Position numbers and translations under genes: made by a program. A model generated the notes under the pieces. It did no database searches. It had not been told where the DNA came from and was given only the letters and a program-made list of their open reading frames with translations. Shown piece after piece: positions 5,660 through 14,600 of a stretch of 18,880 bases of DNA; the stretch's first letter is position 1, and each line of letters opens with the position of its first letter. The stretch is from Ruminococcaceae bacterium UBA3751 (GTDB lineage: Bacteria; Bacillota; Clostridia; Oscillospirales; Acutalibacteraceae): NCBI GenBank assembly GCA_002371215.1, contig DFGL01000090.1, positions 1-18,880 on the forward strand, in the 5' to 3' direction.

Positions 5660-6184
5660 ATGATTATTTTAGGAATAGATCCCGGCTACGCTATAGTTGG
5701 CTGGGGCGTAATTGAATATGTTGGCGGAAGATTCAACGTGCTTGGTTACGGAGCGATAACGACTGAAGCTACAACGCCTTTTCCCGAAAGACTTCAGATT
5801 ATTTATAACGATATGTGTTATCTGTTTGATAAATATAAGCCTGAGGCTATGAGCATGGAGAAGCTTTTCTACAATTCAAACCAAAAGACTGTTATTGACG
5901 TTGCTCAGGCGAGGGGAGTAATAACACTTGCAGCGCAGATGTACGGCAAAGACATATATGAATACACTCCGCTTCAGGTTAAACAATCAGTTACAGGTTA
6001 CGGCAGGGCTGAAAAAAAGCAGGTTCAGGAGATGACAAAAAACATCCTCTCTTTGAAGAGTATTCCAAAGCCTGATGATACTGCCGACGCTCTTGCAATG
6101 GCTATCTGCCACGCTCACGCAAGCGGTTCATCAATCGGAAGATTAAATGAAATGATAAAAAAACAGTATGGTGATAATTTATGA
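5660..6184 (+). CDS. ruvC: Holliday junction resolvase RuvC
   Basis: RuvC is a dimeric endonuclease that cuts Holliday junctions symmetrically, working with RuvAB in recombinational repair. From the ATG at 5660 the protein has 174 residues and begins MIILGIDPG, the usual RuvC start. The four acidic catalytic residues are present: D7, E67, and D140/D143 in the PDDTADALA motif. A GTG at 5654 would add two residues, but the GGGT ribosome site (5647-5650) is too close to it and well placed for 5660. It is first gene of a long co-directional cluster. Its stop overlaps the ruvA start in ATGA. Presence of ruvC with ruvAB is variable among Firmicutes, many of which use RecU instead. Confidence 0.96.
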   Translation: MIILGIDPGYAIVGWGVIEYVGGRFNVLGYGAITTEATTPFPERLQIIYNDMCYLFDKYKPEAMSMEKLFYNSNQKTVIDVAQARGVITLAAQMYGKDIYEYTPLQVKQSVTGYGRAEKKQVQEMTKNILSLKSIPKPDDTADALAMAICHAHASGSSIGRLNEMIKKQYGDNL

Positions 6185-6786
6185 TTTACAGCGTTAAAGG
6201 TATTCTTACATATTCAGAACCTTCTTTTGCGGTTGTTTCCTGCGGAGGAGTCGGATTCAAATGTTTTATCAGTATGAATACGTTAAGAGATTTACCCGGC
6301 ATCGGCAAAGAAACAGAATTATTCACTTATTTGTCAGTACGCGAGGATGCTCTTGATTTATTCGGCTTTTCAACCTCTAATGAGCTTGAAGCTTTTAAGC
6401 TGCTTATTACGGTTAGCGGAGTTGGGCCGAAAGCGGCTATGGCTATCTTAAGCGTCTTACCTCCCGACAGACTTTCCGTTGCAGTTTCAAGCGGCGACGT
6501 AAGGTCAATTCAACAGGCGAACGGAGTCGGTAAAAAAACTGCCGAGAGAGTTGTTCTTGAACTAAAGGATAAGATGGCTGGTATCGGAGGAAGCGCTGTT
6601 TCATCAGTAGTAGAGGGTATTCAGTCAGTTTCTGACAACAGCAATGCTTCAGAAGCCTTTGAAGTTCTTGTTTCACTCGGATTTGACAGGTCTGACGCAG
6701 CAACTGTCATCGGCTCAATGGATAAGAGCCTTTCATCCGACGATATGATAAGAGAAGGTCTGAAAAAGCTTTCATCTCAACTTTAA
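6181..6786 (+). CDS. ruvA: Holliday junction branch migration protein RuvA
   Basis: RuvA tetramers bind the four-way DNA junction and load the RuvB motor. The 201 residues show three domains: an N-terminal OB fold (about 1-62), two helix-hairpin-helix motifs (SGVGPKAAMAIL near 79-90 and NGVGKKTAERVVLELKDK near 114-131), and, after a flexible Gly/Ser-rich linker, a C-terminal domain (about 155-201) that contacts RuvB. The length is normal for the family. Translation is coupled to ruvC through a 4-base overlap. ruvB follows after 30 bases. Confidence 0.97.
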   Translation: MIYSVKGILTYSEPSFAVVSCGGVGFKCFISMNTLRDLPGIGKETELFTYLSVREDALDLFGFSTSNELEAFKLLITVSGVGPKAAMAILSVLPPDRLSVAVSSGDVRSIQQANGVGKKTAERVVLELKDKMAGIGGSAVSSVVEGIQSVSDNSNASEAFEVLVSLGFDRSDAATVIGSMDKSLSSDDMIREGLKKLSSQL

Positions 6787-6816
6787 CGGTATATTAATTG
6801 AATTTGGTGAAAATAT

Positions 6817-7875
6817 ATGATTGAAAATGAAATGGATTTTGAGAGCAGGTTATCAGCTCCGGAATATACAAATGAAGATAATGAGATAGAGAACTCTCTT
6901 CGTCCGAAACAGCTTGCGGATTATATCGGCCAGGAAAAAGCTAAGGAAAACCTGAGCGTATATATTCAGGCGGCAAAGCTCAGAAATGAGCCTCTTGACC
7001 ACGTTCTTTTATATGGACCTCCGGGTTTAGGTAAAACCACTCTTGCGGGAATTATTGCCAATGAGCTTGGTGTAAATATCAGAATTACGTCGGGACCTGC
7101 TATAGAAAAGCAGGGGGATTTGGTTGCAATTCTTTCCAATCTTGAAAGCGGCGACGTTCTTTTCATTGACGAAATTCACAGATTGAACAGAACCGTAGAG
7201 GAGATTCTTTATCCTGCTATGGAGGACGGTAAGATTGATATTATTATCGGTAAAGGTCCTTCGGCAAGAAGCTATCAGCTCAGCCTTCCTAAGTTTACGC
7301 TTGTTGGAGCAACAACGCGTGCAGGCCAGATTTCTGCTCCTCTGCGTGACCGTTTCGGCGTAATTCTCAGGCTTGAGATGTATAATCAGAACGAGCTTGC
7401 TGAAATAGTAAGACGTTCTTCTAAGATACTTAACATCCCGCTTGACGATAAGGGCGCTTATCAGATTGCCGGACGTTCAAGAGGAACACCGCGTATTGCA
7501 AACAGACTTCTTAAACGCTCCCGAGATTTTGCGGAGGTAAAGTATGATGGAGTAATTACTGAGGAAGCCGCTATGGAAGCTCTTTCATCAATGGAAATTG
7601 ATGAGCTCGGACTTGATTCCGTTGATAGGCGCCTTCTTATGACTATGATTAGAAATTATAACGGCGGTCCGGTTGGTCTTGAAACTATTTCTGCCGCAAT
7701 AGGCGAGGAAAGCGTTACAATAGAAGACGTTTATGAGCCCTATCTTATGCAGATTGGTTTTCTTGCCCGAACACCGAGGGGCAGGTGCGTAACGCATGCC
7801 GGCTATCAGCATTTAGGAATTCCGTTTAACGGCGGTAACAATTCTGAAAACACACAGCAAAAGCTGGATTTATAA
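6817..7875 (+). CDS. ruvB: Holliday junction branch migration ATPase RuvB
   Basis: RuvB forms hexameric AAA+ rings that pump DNA through the RuvA-bound junction. The 352 residues carry Walker A GPPGLGKTT (67-75), Walker B FIDE (116-119), sensor-1 GATTRAG (164-170), the SAPLRDRFG arginine-finger segment (about 173-181), and a C-terminal winged helix (about 265-335) for DNA binding. A GGTGA ribosome site lies 6 bases before the ATG at 6817. An internal ATG at 6832 gives a 5-residue shorter form that cannot be excluded. The C-terminal tail after about residue 335 is Asn/Gln-rich and unremarkable. Confidence 0.97.
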   Translation: MIENEMDFESRLSAPEYTNEDNEIENSLRPKQLADYIGQEKAKENLSVYIQAAKLRNEPLDHVLLYGPPGLGKTTLAGIIANELGVNIRITSGPAIEKQGDLVAILSNLESGDVLFIDEIHRLNRTVEEILYPAMEDGKIDIIIGKGPSARSYQLSLPKFTLVGATTRAGQISAPLRDRFGVILRLEMYNQNELAEIVRRSSKILNIPLDDKGAYQIAGRSRGTPRIANRLLKRSRDFAEVKYDGVITEEAAMEALSSMEIDELGLDSVDRRLLMTMIRNYNGGPVGLETISAAIGEESVTIEDVYEPYLMQIGFLARTPRGRCVTHAGYQHLGIPFNGGNNSENTQQKLDL

Positions 7876-7896
7876 TAATTAAGGAGTTTTAGATAT

Positions 7897-9249
7897 ATGG
7901 GTAGATTATTCGGAACAGACGGCGTAAGAGGTATTGCAAACAAGGATTTAACCAATGACCTGGCAATGAAAATCGGTGCTGCTGCCGCTACTGTTTTATT
8001 AAGAGAGGCTAAAAGTGCAAAACCAACCGTTTTAATCGGTAAGGATACGAGAGCGTCCGGCGATATGCTTGAGGCGGCGCTTACGGCAGGACTTTGCTCT
8101 GTTGGATGCAACGTTCTTTCCGTAGGTATCGTACCTACTCCTGCCGTTGCTTATCTTGTTGGTAAATATGAATGCGAAGCAGGAATTATGATTTCTGCAT
8201 CGCATAACCCCTGTGAATATAACGGTATCAAAATATTCCAGAAAACGGGATATAAGCTTGATGATTCTATTGAAGAAGAAATTGAAGCTATTATTCTTGA
8301 TAACGCTGAAAAAATTGAATATAAATACGGCGGCGACGTCGGTAACAGATTATATTCAAAAAATGCAGTTAGGGATTACATTGAGCACGTTGTTTCAACT
8401 ACTGACGTTCGTTTTGACGGAATGACCGTTGCGCTTGACTGTGCTAACGGTTCTGCCTCCGTATGCGCTAAGGAAATATTTACGGCTCTCGGCGCTAAAT
8501 GTATTATGCTTTCCGATACTCCCGACGGAGTAAATATCAACCTTAACTGCGGCTCCACTCATCCCGAGGAGCTTATGAAGTTTGTAAAATCGGCTCAGCT
8601 TGATTTAGGGCTTGCCTTTGACGGTGACGCCGACAGAATGCTTGCTGTGGATGAAAACGGCGAGCTCGTTGACGGAGACAAGGTAATAGCTATATGTGCT
8701 AAACGAATGAAGGAAGAGGGAAGACTGAACAGTGATACTGCCGTAGTAACTGTAATGAGCAATATGGGCTTCTTCAAATTCTGTGATGAGAACGATATAA
8801 AATGTGCGAGAACCGCTGTAGGCGACCGCTACGTTCTCGAAAGAATGCTTAAGGACGGCTTTAATATCGGCGGTGAACAGTCAGGCCACGTCATTTTCCT
8901 CGATTATGCAACAACCGGAGACGGCGAATTATCAGGAGTTCAGCTTATTGAAACCGTAGTTAAAAGCGGTAAAAAGCTCTCTGAACTTGCCTCAATTATG
9001 ACTGTTTATCCTCAGGTTTTAATTAACGTTAAGGTTTCACCTGAGGGAAAAGCTAAATATAATAACGACGAATATATTATTGCTGCCACTCAGAAGGCTG
9101 AAATGGAACTTATGGGCGACGGACGAGTTCTTGTTCGTGTAAGCGGAACCGAACCGCTTGTAAGAGTTATGCTCGAAGGTAAAGACATTGAGCATATTAC
9201 ACGCCTCGGAAACGATATTGCAGCTGTAGTAAAAGAGAGATTATCATAA
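7897..9249 (+). CDS. glmM: Phosphoglucosamine mutase
   Basis: GlmM converts glucosamine-6-phosphate to glucosamine-1-phosphate, feeding UDP-GlcNAc and so peptidoglycan synthesis. The 450 residues match the family, and the four-domain alpha-D-phosphohexomutase layout is visible: MGRLFGTDGVRG start, phosphoserine motif ISASHNP with S102, Mg-binding DGDADR (242-247), sugar-binding GEQSGH (326-331) and a C-terminal phosphate-binding segment with RVSGTEPLVRVM. The start sequence distinguishes GlmM from phosphomannomutases. AAGGAG is 10 bases before the ATG. The stop overlaps the next start by one base (TAATG), which suggests coupled translation. Confidence 0.97.
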   Translation: MGRLFGTDGVRGIANKDLTNDLAMKIGAAAATVLLREAKSAKPTVLIGKDTRASGDMLEAALTAGLCSVGCNVLSVGIVPTPAVAYLVGKYECEAGIMISASHNPCEYNGIKIFQKTGYKLDDSIEEEIEAIILDNAEKIEYKYGGDVGNRLYSKNAVRDYIEHVVSTTDVRFDGMTVALDCANGSASVCAKEIFTALGAKCIMLSDTPDGVNINLNCGSTHPEELMKFVKSAQLDLGLAFDGDADRMLAVDENGELVDGDKVIAICAKRMKEEGRLNSDTAVVTVMSNMGFFKFCDENDIKCARTAVGDRYVLERMLKDGFNIGGEQSGHVIFLDYATTGDGELSGVQLIETVVKSGKKLSELASIMTVYPQVLINVKVSPEGKAKYNNDEYIIAATQKAEMELMGDGRVLVRVSGTEPLVRVMLEGKDIEHITRLGNDIAAVVKERLS

Positions 9250-10115
9250 TGCGAATTGCTGATGAATGGAAAGAATATGAGCTGATTGACTGTTCAAGCG
9301 GCGAAAAACTTGAAAGATGGAACAGGCAGATATTAATTCGTCCGGATCCTCAGGTTATATGGAAAAGTGAAAAAGCACACCGTCTTTGGGCGCAGCCTTC
9401 AGCTCAGTATATCCGTTCCCGTACCGGTGGAGGCAAATGGAAGGTGTTTAAACGAATGCCTCCGGCATGGCAGATACGGTATAAGGATTTAACATTCAAT
9501 ATAAAGACTATGGGGTTCAAGCATACGGGCTTGTTTCCCGAGCAGGCTGTTAACTGGGACTTTGTCAGAGAATTAATCAGAAACAGCAACAGGGAAGACG
9601 TAAAGGTGCTCAATTTGTTTGCGTATACCGGCGGCGCTACGGTTGCCTGCCTTAAAGAAGGCGCTTCTGTTGTCCACGTTGACGCCTCTAAGGGTATGAC
9701 TAACTGGGCAAAGGAAAATGCTATTGCCAGCGGTGTTGCCGACGGTGACGTTCGTTGGATTGTTGACGACTGTATGAAATTTGTACAGCGGGAAATAAGA
9801 CGCGGCAACAGTTACGACATTATTATACTTGATCCACCTTCATACGGACGCGGACCAAAGGGCGAAATCTGGCATCTTGAGGACAGTCTTTATGACTTTA
9901 TGAAAACCGTTGAAAAAGTGCTGTCCGACGAGCCTATAGCCGTAATACTGAACTCATACACAACGGGGCTTTCTGCCTCTGTTATGAAATACATACTTGA
10001 TGATATTGTAGTAAAAAGCAGGGGAGGTAGTTCAACTGCCGATGAAATAGGACTGCCTGTGACCGCCGGCGGAGGAGTTTTACCCTGCGGAGCAACTGCA
10101 ATATGGCAGAATTAA
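9249..10115 (+). CDS. Class I SAM-dependent methyltransferase, RlmI/COG1092-like
   Basis: This 288-residue protein has a Rossmann-type methyltransferase domain. Motif I is LNLFAYTGGATV (121-132), an acidic residue for the SAM ribose lies in VVHVDASKG (141-149), and the DPPSYGRGPKGE motif (195-206) is typical of the Methyltrans_SAM family that includes the 23S rRNA m5C methyltransferase RlmI. Two things differ from RlmI. There is no N-terminal PUA domain. Where RlmI has a catalytic cysteine in an SCS motif, this protein has NSYTTGLSA (235-243). The substrate is therefore uncertain; rRNA is a reasonable guess. It is tightly packed between glmM (1-base overlap) and ecfA1 (3-base gap). Confidence 0.88.
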   Translation: MRIADEWKEYELIDCSSGEKLERWNRQILIRPDPQVIWKSEKAHRLWAQPSAQYIRSRTGGGKWKVFKRMPPAWQIRYKDLTFNIKTMGFKHTGLFPEQAVNWDFVRELIRNSNREDVKVLNLFAYTGGATVACLKEGASVVHVDASKGMTNWAKENAIASGVADGDVRWIVDDCMKFVQREIRRGNSYDIIILDPPSYGRGPKGEIWHLEDSLYDFMKTVEKVLSDEPIAVILNSYTTGLSASVMKYILDDIVVKSRGGSSTADEIGLPVTAGGGVLPCGATAIWQN

Positions 10116-10118
10116 ACT

Positions 10119-10961
10119 ATGAATTTAATTGAATTTAAAAACGTTTCTTTTTCGTATTTTGTTACTGACGAAAACGGAAAAGAAAATGAAATACCGGTTC
10201 TTAAAGATTTCAATTTAAGCATTGAAAAAGGAAGTTTTGTTGCTGTACTCGGTCATAACGGTTCCGGTAAATCAACAATTGCTAAACTCACTAACGGTAT
10301 TAATTTTCCCATAAGCGGAAGCGTTACTGTTAACGGCATTGAAACTAAAGACGACGAAAGTATTTATAACGTAAGGCGAATTGTCGGTATGGTTTTTCAA
10401 AACCCCGATAATCAGATTGTTTCCTCTATTGTAGAGGAGGACGTAGCTTTCGGTGTTGAAAATCTCGGAATTGCGCCGGAAGAATGCCGTAAAAGAGTTG
10501 ATAACGCCTTAAAAACCGTAGGCATGTATGAGTACAAGGATAACGCTCCGAGCCGTCTTTCGGGCGGTCAGAAGCAAAGAGTTGCTGTTGCAGGAATAAT
10601 CGCGATGAAACCTGAATGCATAGTTCTTGATGAGCCTACTGCAATGCTTGACCCGAGCGGAAGAAAAGAGGTAATAGATACCGTTTTAAAGTTAAACCGC
10701 GAGGAAGGAATTACCATAGTTCTTATTACTCACAATATGGATGAAGCCGTTAAGGCTGACAGAATTGTTATTATAGACGATGGCGCAATAAAGGCAGACG
10801 GAACACCTAAAGAGGTTTTCGCCGATGCAGAAAAGATTAAATCGTTAAAGCTTGATGTTCCTCAGTCAACTGATTTGATAAACGAATTAAAGCTTAAAAC
10901 CGATGAAACGGTACTGAGTGCTGACGAATGTGCTGAGATACTTTATAAAGAACTTGTTTAA
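10119..10961 (+). CDS. ecfA1: ECF transporter ATPase, first subunit
   Basis: This is one of two ATPases of the energy-coupling factor module that powers uptake of vitamins and metals through exchangeable S components. The 280 residues show all ABC ATPase motifs: Walker A GHNGSGKST (45-53), Q-loop Q94 in VFQNPDNQ, signature LSGGQ (147-151), Walker B IVLDE with catalytic E172, and the switch H205. The FQNPDNQ segment and the C-terminal extension are typical of EcfA/CbiO proteins. The ribosome site is poor, and the gene starts 3 bases after the methyltransferase stop, so it may rely on translational coupling. The pair EcfA1/EcfA2 forms the heterodimer in the family. Confidence 0.95.
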   Translation: MNLIEFKNVSFSYFVTDENGKENEIPVLKDFNLSIEKGSFVAVLGHNGSGKSTIAKLTNGINFPISGSVTVNGIETKDDESIYNVRRIVGMVFQNPDNQIVSSIVEEDVAFGVENLGIAPEECRKRVDNALKTVGMYEYKDNAPSRLSGGQKQRVAVAGIIAMKPECIVLDEPTAMLDPSGRKEVIDTVLKLNREEGITIVLITHNMDEAVKADRIVIIDDGAIKADGTPKEVFADAEKIKSLKLDVPQSTDLINELKLKTDETVLSADECAEILYKELV

Positions 10962-10972
10962 CGGAGATAAAA

Positions 10973-11842
10973 ATGCCGATAATTGTTTGCGAAAAATTGA
11001 ATTTTCTTTATTCCGTAGGTACACCTTTTGAATCTGCGGCTATTAAAGATATTGATTTTACCGCCGAAAAAGGCGATATTATCGGAATTATCGGGCATAC
11101 CGGATCCGGAAAATCAACGCTCATTCAGCATTTTAACGGACTGCTTGAGCCTACTGACGGAAAGATATTTATTGACGGGAAAGACATCTGGACAAAAGAG
11201 AACAGAAAAAAAATACGAAGCGTTCGCTTCGCTGTTGGTCTTTGCTTTCAGTATCCCGAATATCAGATTTTTGAAGATAATGTTTTTAACGAAATTGCTT
11301 TCGGTCCAAAACAGATGGAGCTTGATAAAGAGGAAATTAAAAAGCGTGTATATGAAAGCATGGAATTCCTCGGCTTGAAAAGAGAGCTTGAAAGCGTTTC
11401 GCCTTTTGATTTGTCAGGCGGTCAGAAAAGGCGCGTTGCAATCGCTTCAATAATTGCAATGCGTCCCGAGGTTCTTATTCTTGACGAACCCTGCGCAGGT
11501 CTTGACCCGAATGGAAGAGATACTATTTTAAAGCTTATAAAAGAGTATCAGCGTAAGCAGGGGAATACTGTAATATTCGTTTCACACTCTATGGAGGACG
11601 TAGCTAAAATTGCAAACCGTGTTCTCGTGTTGAATAAAGGCAAGGTGCAGTATTTCGGAACTGTTAACGAAGTTTATTCACATTCTGCGGAGTTAAAGGA
11701 AATAGGGCTTAACGTACCCGAAATAACCGAGGTTTTCCTAAAACTTAAAGATATGGGCATTGATTGTAAAACGGATATATTTACCGTTGAGCAGGCTGTT
11801 GCTGAATTTAACCGTCTTAAGCTGAACAGGGGGGTGCGGTAA
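10973..11842 (+). CDS. ecfA2: ECF transporter ATPase, second subunit
   Basis: This is the partner ATPase of EcfA1. The 289 residues have Walker A GHTGSGKST (41-49), Q93 in CFQYPEYQIF, signature LSGGQ (147-151), Walker B ILDE with E172, and H205. The FQYPEYQLF-like Q-loop segment is characteristic of EcfA2 proteins, where it contacts EcfT. The C-terminal region (about 220-289) carries the dimerisation extension. ACGGAG lies just before the ATG. The last base of the stop overlaps the first base of the ecfT start, so the three genes are one translational unit. Confidence 0.95.
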   Translation: MPIIVCEKLNFLYSVGTPFESAAIKDIDFTAEKGDIIGIIGHTGSGKSTLIQHFNGLLEPTDGKIFIDGKDIWTKENRKKIRSVRFAVGLCFQYPEYQIFEDNVFNEIAFGPKQMELDKEEIKKRVYESMEFLGLKRELESVSPFDLSGGQKRRVAIASIIAMRPEVLILDEPCAGLDPNGRDTILKLIKEYQRKQGNTVIFVSHSMEDVAKIANRVLVLNKGKVQYFGTVNEVYSHSAELKEIGLNVPEITEVFLKLKDMGIDCKTDIFTVEQAVAEFNRLKLNRGVR

Positions 11843-12657
11843 TGCTTGCTAACGTAACTATTGGAACGTACTATCCTACCGATTCAGTTATACACAAACT
11901 TGACCCGAGAATGAAAATTGTTCTCATTTTATTAATGATGACATCGGTTTTCTTCTGTAAAAGCTTTATTTCACTGGGTGTTACACTTTGCGTAACAATT
12001 GCAATCGTGCTTATATCGAAAATCAGTATAAGAGCAATATTAAAAGGATTAAAGCCGATACTCATTATTGTTATTTTTACTTCTCTTCTTAATCTTTTTT
12101 ACGGAAGCGGAGACCCGATTTTTAAGTTCTGGATTTTTAAAATAACTCAAAAAGGCGTATATAACGCAATATTTATGTCATTCAGGGTTATTTTACTTGT
12201 TATAAACGGTTTAATGCTTACTTACACCACTACTCCTACTTCACTTACAGACGCTATAGAATCTCTTTTAAAGCCTCTGCATACTGCTTTTAAGCTTGAT
12301 ATTCATTCTCTTGCTATGACAATGACTATAGCGCTGAGATTTATTCCTACGCTTATTGAAGAAGTTGATAAAATAATGTCCGCTCAAAAATCAAGAGGCG
12401 CAGATATGGAAAGCGGTAATTTTATTAAAAGAGTTAAGGCTATCGTACCCGTTTTAATTCCATTATTCGTTTCCTCATTTCGCAGAGCTAACGACCTTGC
12501 TTACGCTATGGAATGTCGATGCTACAGAGGCGGCGAAGGAAGAACAAAAATGAAACAGATGCACTTAGTCGGTAAAGACTATGTAGCAATGATTTTTGTT
12601 GTGCTTTATTTTGCAGGAATAATTGTTATCAATATATTTGTTCCGAGTGTTTTATGA
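11842..12657 (+). CDS. ecfT: ECF transporter transmembrane protein EcfT
   Basis: EcfT is the membrane scaffold that joins the EcfA1A2 ATPase pair to substrate-binding S components. The 271 residues contain hydrophobic segments at about 26-38, 44-60, 71-88, 108-128 and 247-267. The two coupling motifs used to transmit ATPase movement are visible as SRG (184-186) and YRG (228-230, in CRCYRGGEGRT). A GGGGTG ribosome site lies within the end of ecfA2. No S component gene lies in the window, so this is a general-purpose (group II) module serving S components encoded elsewhere. The ecfA1-ecfA2-ecfT-truA order is widespread in Firmicutes. Confidence 0.95.
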   Translation: MLANVTIGTYYPTDSVIHKLDPRMKIVLILLMMTSVFFCKSFISLGVTLCVTIAIVLISKISIRAILKGLKPILIIVIFTSLLNLFYGSGDPIFKFWIFKITQKGVYNAIFMSFRVILLVINGLMLTYTTTPTSLTDAIESLLKPLHTAFKLDIHSLAMTMTIALRFIPTLIEEVDKIMSAQKSRGADMESGNFIKRVKAIVPVLIPLFVSSFRRANDLAYAMECRCYRGGEGRTKMKQMHLVGKDYVAMIFVVLYFAGIIVINIFVPSVL

Positions 12658-13391
12658 TGAGAAGATTACTTTTTTCAATTAAATATGACGGAACCGCTTA
12701 TCACGGTTGGCAGGTGCAAAATAATGCTCTAACGGTTCAGGAAGTATTTCAGAACGCCGTTGAAAAAGTGTTTTTAAAGCGCCTCGACGTTAAAGGCTGT
12801 TCAAGAACAGACAGCGGAGTCCATGCTGAAATGTACTGCGTGAGCATTGATACTGATATGAACATATCCTGCGAAAATGCAGTACTTGCTCTCAATACAC
12901 ATCTTCCCGACGATATTGCTGCTTTTGACTGTAAAGAAGTAAATTTAGATTTTCATCCTCGGTATGACTGTAAATCAAAGCAATATATTTATAAAATTTA
13001 TAATGGTAAAATCAGAAATCCGTTTTATGAAAAGTATTCATACCATTACAGGTATCCTATTAATGAGGAATATCTGCATAAAGAGGCTCAGCACTTTTTG
13101 GGAACTCACGATTTTTCCGGCTTTTGTTCAGTCAAAAGCGACGTTGAGGATACTGTCAGAACTGTTTATTCGGTTTCGGTTAAGCGTGAAGGAGATTTTG
13201 TGATTTTCAGCGTTGAAGCTAACGGATTTTTGTACAATATGGTAAGAATAATAGTAGGAACTCTTCTTTTTATTAACGAAGGAAATATAAAAGAAGGAGA
13301 GCTAAAGGAAGTAATAGAATCTAAAGACAGAAAGCGCGCGGGCAAAACCGCACCGCCGCAAGGACTTTACCTATATAAAATTAATTATTAA
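12654..13391 (+). CDS. truA: tRNA pseudouridine synthase A (positions 38-40)
   Basis: TruA isomerises uridines 38, 39 and 40 in the anticodon arm of many tRNAs. The 245 residues fit the family. The catalytic aspartate is D53 in CSRTDSGVHA (49-58), the start RLLFSIKYDGTAYHGWQ (4-20) is typical, and a conserved NGFLYNMVRIIVGTL block lies near residues 194-208. The start overlaps the ecfT stop (ATGATGA). Two successive ATGs (12654 and 12657) are equally plausible. It sits behind the ecf genes as in many Firmicutes. Confidence 0.97.
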   Translation: MMRRLLFSIKYDGTAYHGWQVQNNALTVQEVFQNAVEKVFLKRLDVKGCSRTDSGVHAEMYCVSIDTDMNISCENAVLALNTHLPDDIAAFDCKEVNLDFHPRYDCKSKQYIYKIYNGKIRNPFYEKYSYHYRYPINEEYLHKEAQHFLGTHDFSGFCSVKSDVEDTVRTVYSVSVKREGDFVIFSVEANGFLYNMVRIIVGTLLFINEGNIKEGELKEVIESKDRKRAGKTAPPQGLYLYKINY

Positions 13392-13402
13392 CGGAGTATT
13401 CT

Positions 13403-14599
13403 ATGCCAAATAATGACGTCAGAAGCAGAAACAGAACCTATAAAAGAAAAAAGAACGCTGCAAAAACGAGGAGAATTCTCTGGGGAGTTATAATCGTTAC
13501 TGTAGCTATTCTGATTATCCTTAAAATCTGGGAGGTTGACTTTAATTCTATTAAGCGGTCAATTACTCAGGGTTCTCAAAATGTTGTTTCTTCTTCAGCT
13601 GAAAATATATACCCTTATTCACTTGACAGTGCTAAAATATTTGATATTACTCCTCAGAATGATAAACTTAATATTATGACAGACATTTCCTGTATGATAT
13701 TTAATCCTACAACAGGAAACGTAGATTACACGTTCAACCACGGTTTTTCTAACCCTGTTCTTAAAACCGCGGGAAACTATTTTTTCGTTTTTGACCAGGG
13801 AAACGACAGGGTAAGGCTTGATAATTTAAGCGAAAATATATATGAAACTAATTTTGAAAATTCTGTTTTATGTGCTGACTTATCTAAAACAGGTACAGTT
13901 ATTTATGCCGTTAAAGGAAAAGATACAAAATGCGAGCTATACGTTATCAATAAAAGCCTAAAGAAAGAACTGAAATATAAGGTTAATGACGGTTATATAG
14001 TATCTGTTGCTATAGACGAAAGCGGAAAACGCTGTGCGTTTGCAACAATTAATTCAAAAAATGCAAAGCTTATTACTACAATTCATACTATAAATATAGG
14101 CGATAAAAAAGAAAGAGCCGAGTTCAATTTAGAAGAGACAAATATTCTCGATTTACACTACTGTGAAAAAGATTTATTTGTTATCGGAGATAACTGCGTT
14201 TCAAGAGTTACCTCTCAAAAAAGACTTAAAGAAATTTTTAAAATCGGCGAAGTAAACACCTGTTGTTTTAACTATACAAAGTACGGTGAACTTGTTTATG
14301 TATATTCAAAATATTCGTCAGCAAATGAAAATTATCTTACTTATATAAACTCAGTCGGCAAAATTAAGACTACGGTTGAATTAAAACAGAAACCCAAGTA
14401 TGTTTCTTCTTCGTCTAATGAGATGACCGTGCTGTTTACCGATAAGGTAATAACATACTCTTTAACTGACGGCACTGTTAAATATACCGCTGAATGTGAT
14501 GATTCGGTAAGCGCAATTCATAAACTGTCTACTAAGTGCTTTATATGCCGTCATCAGGTTATTGACGTGCTTGAAATGAAGCAAAAGGAAAAAAAGTAA
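13403..14599 (+). CDS. Membrane-anchored DUF5711-like protein
   Basis: This 398-residue protein has a basic N-terminus (residues 10-24), one transmembrane helix at about 26-42, and a long extracytoplasmic part with repeated short beta-strand-rich segments, for example around 80-115, 150-190, 200-240 and 330-380. The pattern suggests a beta-propeller-like sensor or scaffold domain. It resembles the DUF5711 family, which in Clostridia is commonly found just upstream of cvpA; that is recalled, not checked. No catalytic motif is visible. GGAG lies 6 bases before the ATG, and the cvpA-like gene starts one base after the stop, so the two are tightly coupled and may act together at the envelope. Function is unknown. 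Confidence 0.85.
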   Translation: MPNNDVRSRNRTYKRKKNAAKTRRILWGVIIVTVAILIILKIWEVDFNSIKRSITQGSQNVVSSSAENIYPYSLDSAKIFDITPQNDKLNIMTDISCMIFNPTTGNVDYTFNHGFSNPVLKTAGNYFFVFDQGNDRVRLDNLSENIYETNFENSVLCADLSKTGTVIYAVKGKDTKCELYVINKSLKKELKYKVNDGYIVSVAIDESGKRCAFATINSKNAKLITTIHTINIGDKKERAEFNLEETNILDLHYCEKDLFVIGDNCVSRVTSQKRLKEIFKIGEVNTCCFNYTKYGELVYVYSKYSSANENYLTYINSVGKIKTTVELKQKPKYVSSSSNEMTVLFTDKVITYSLTDGTVKYTAECDDSVSAIHKLSTKCFICRHQVIDVLEMKQKEKK

Positions 14600-14600
14600 T

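Noticed and set aside
9404..9808. 134-residue open frame opposite the methyltransferase gene
   Set aside because: It is antisense to a gene with clear SAM-binding motifs, and its translation has no recognisable features.
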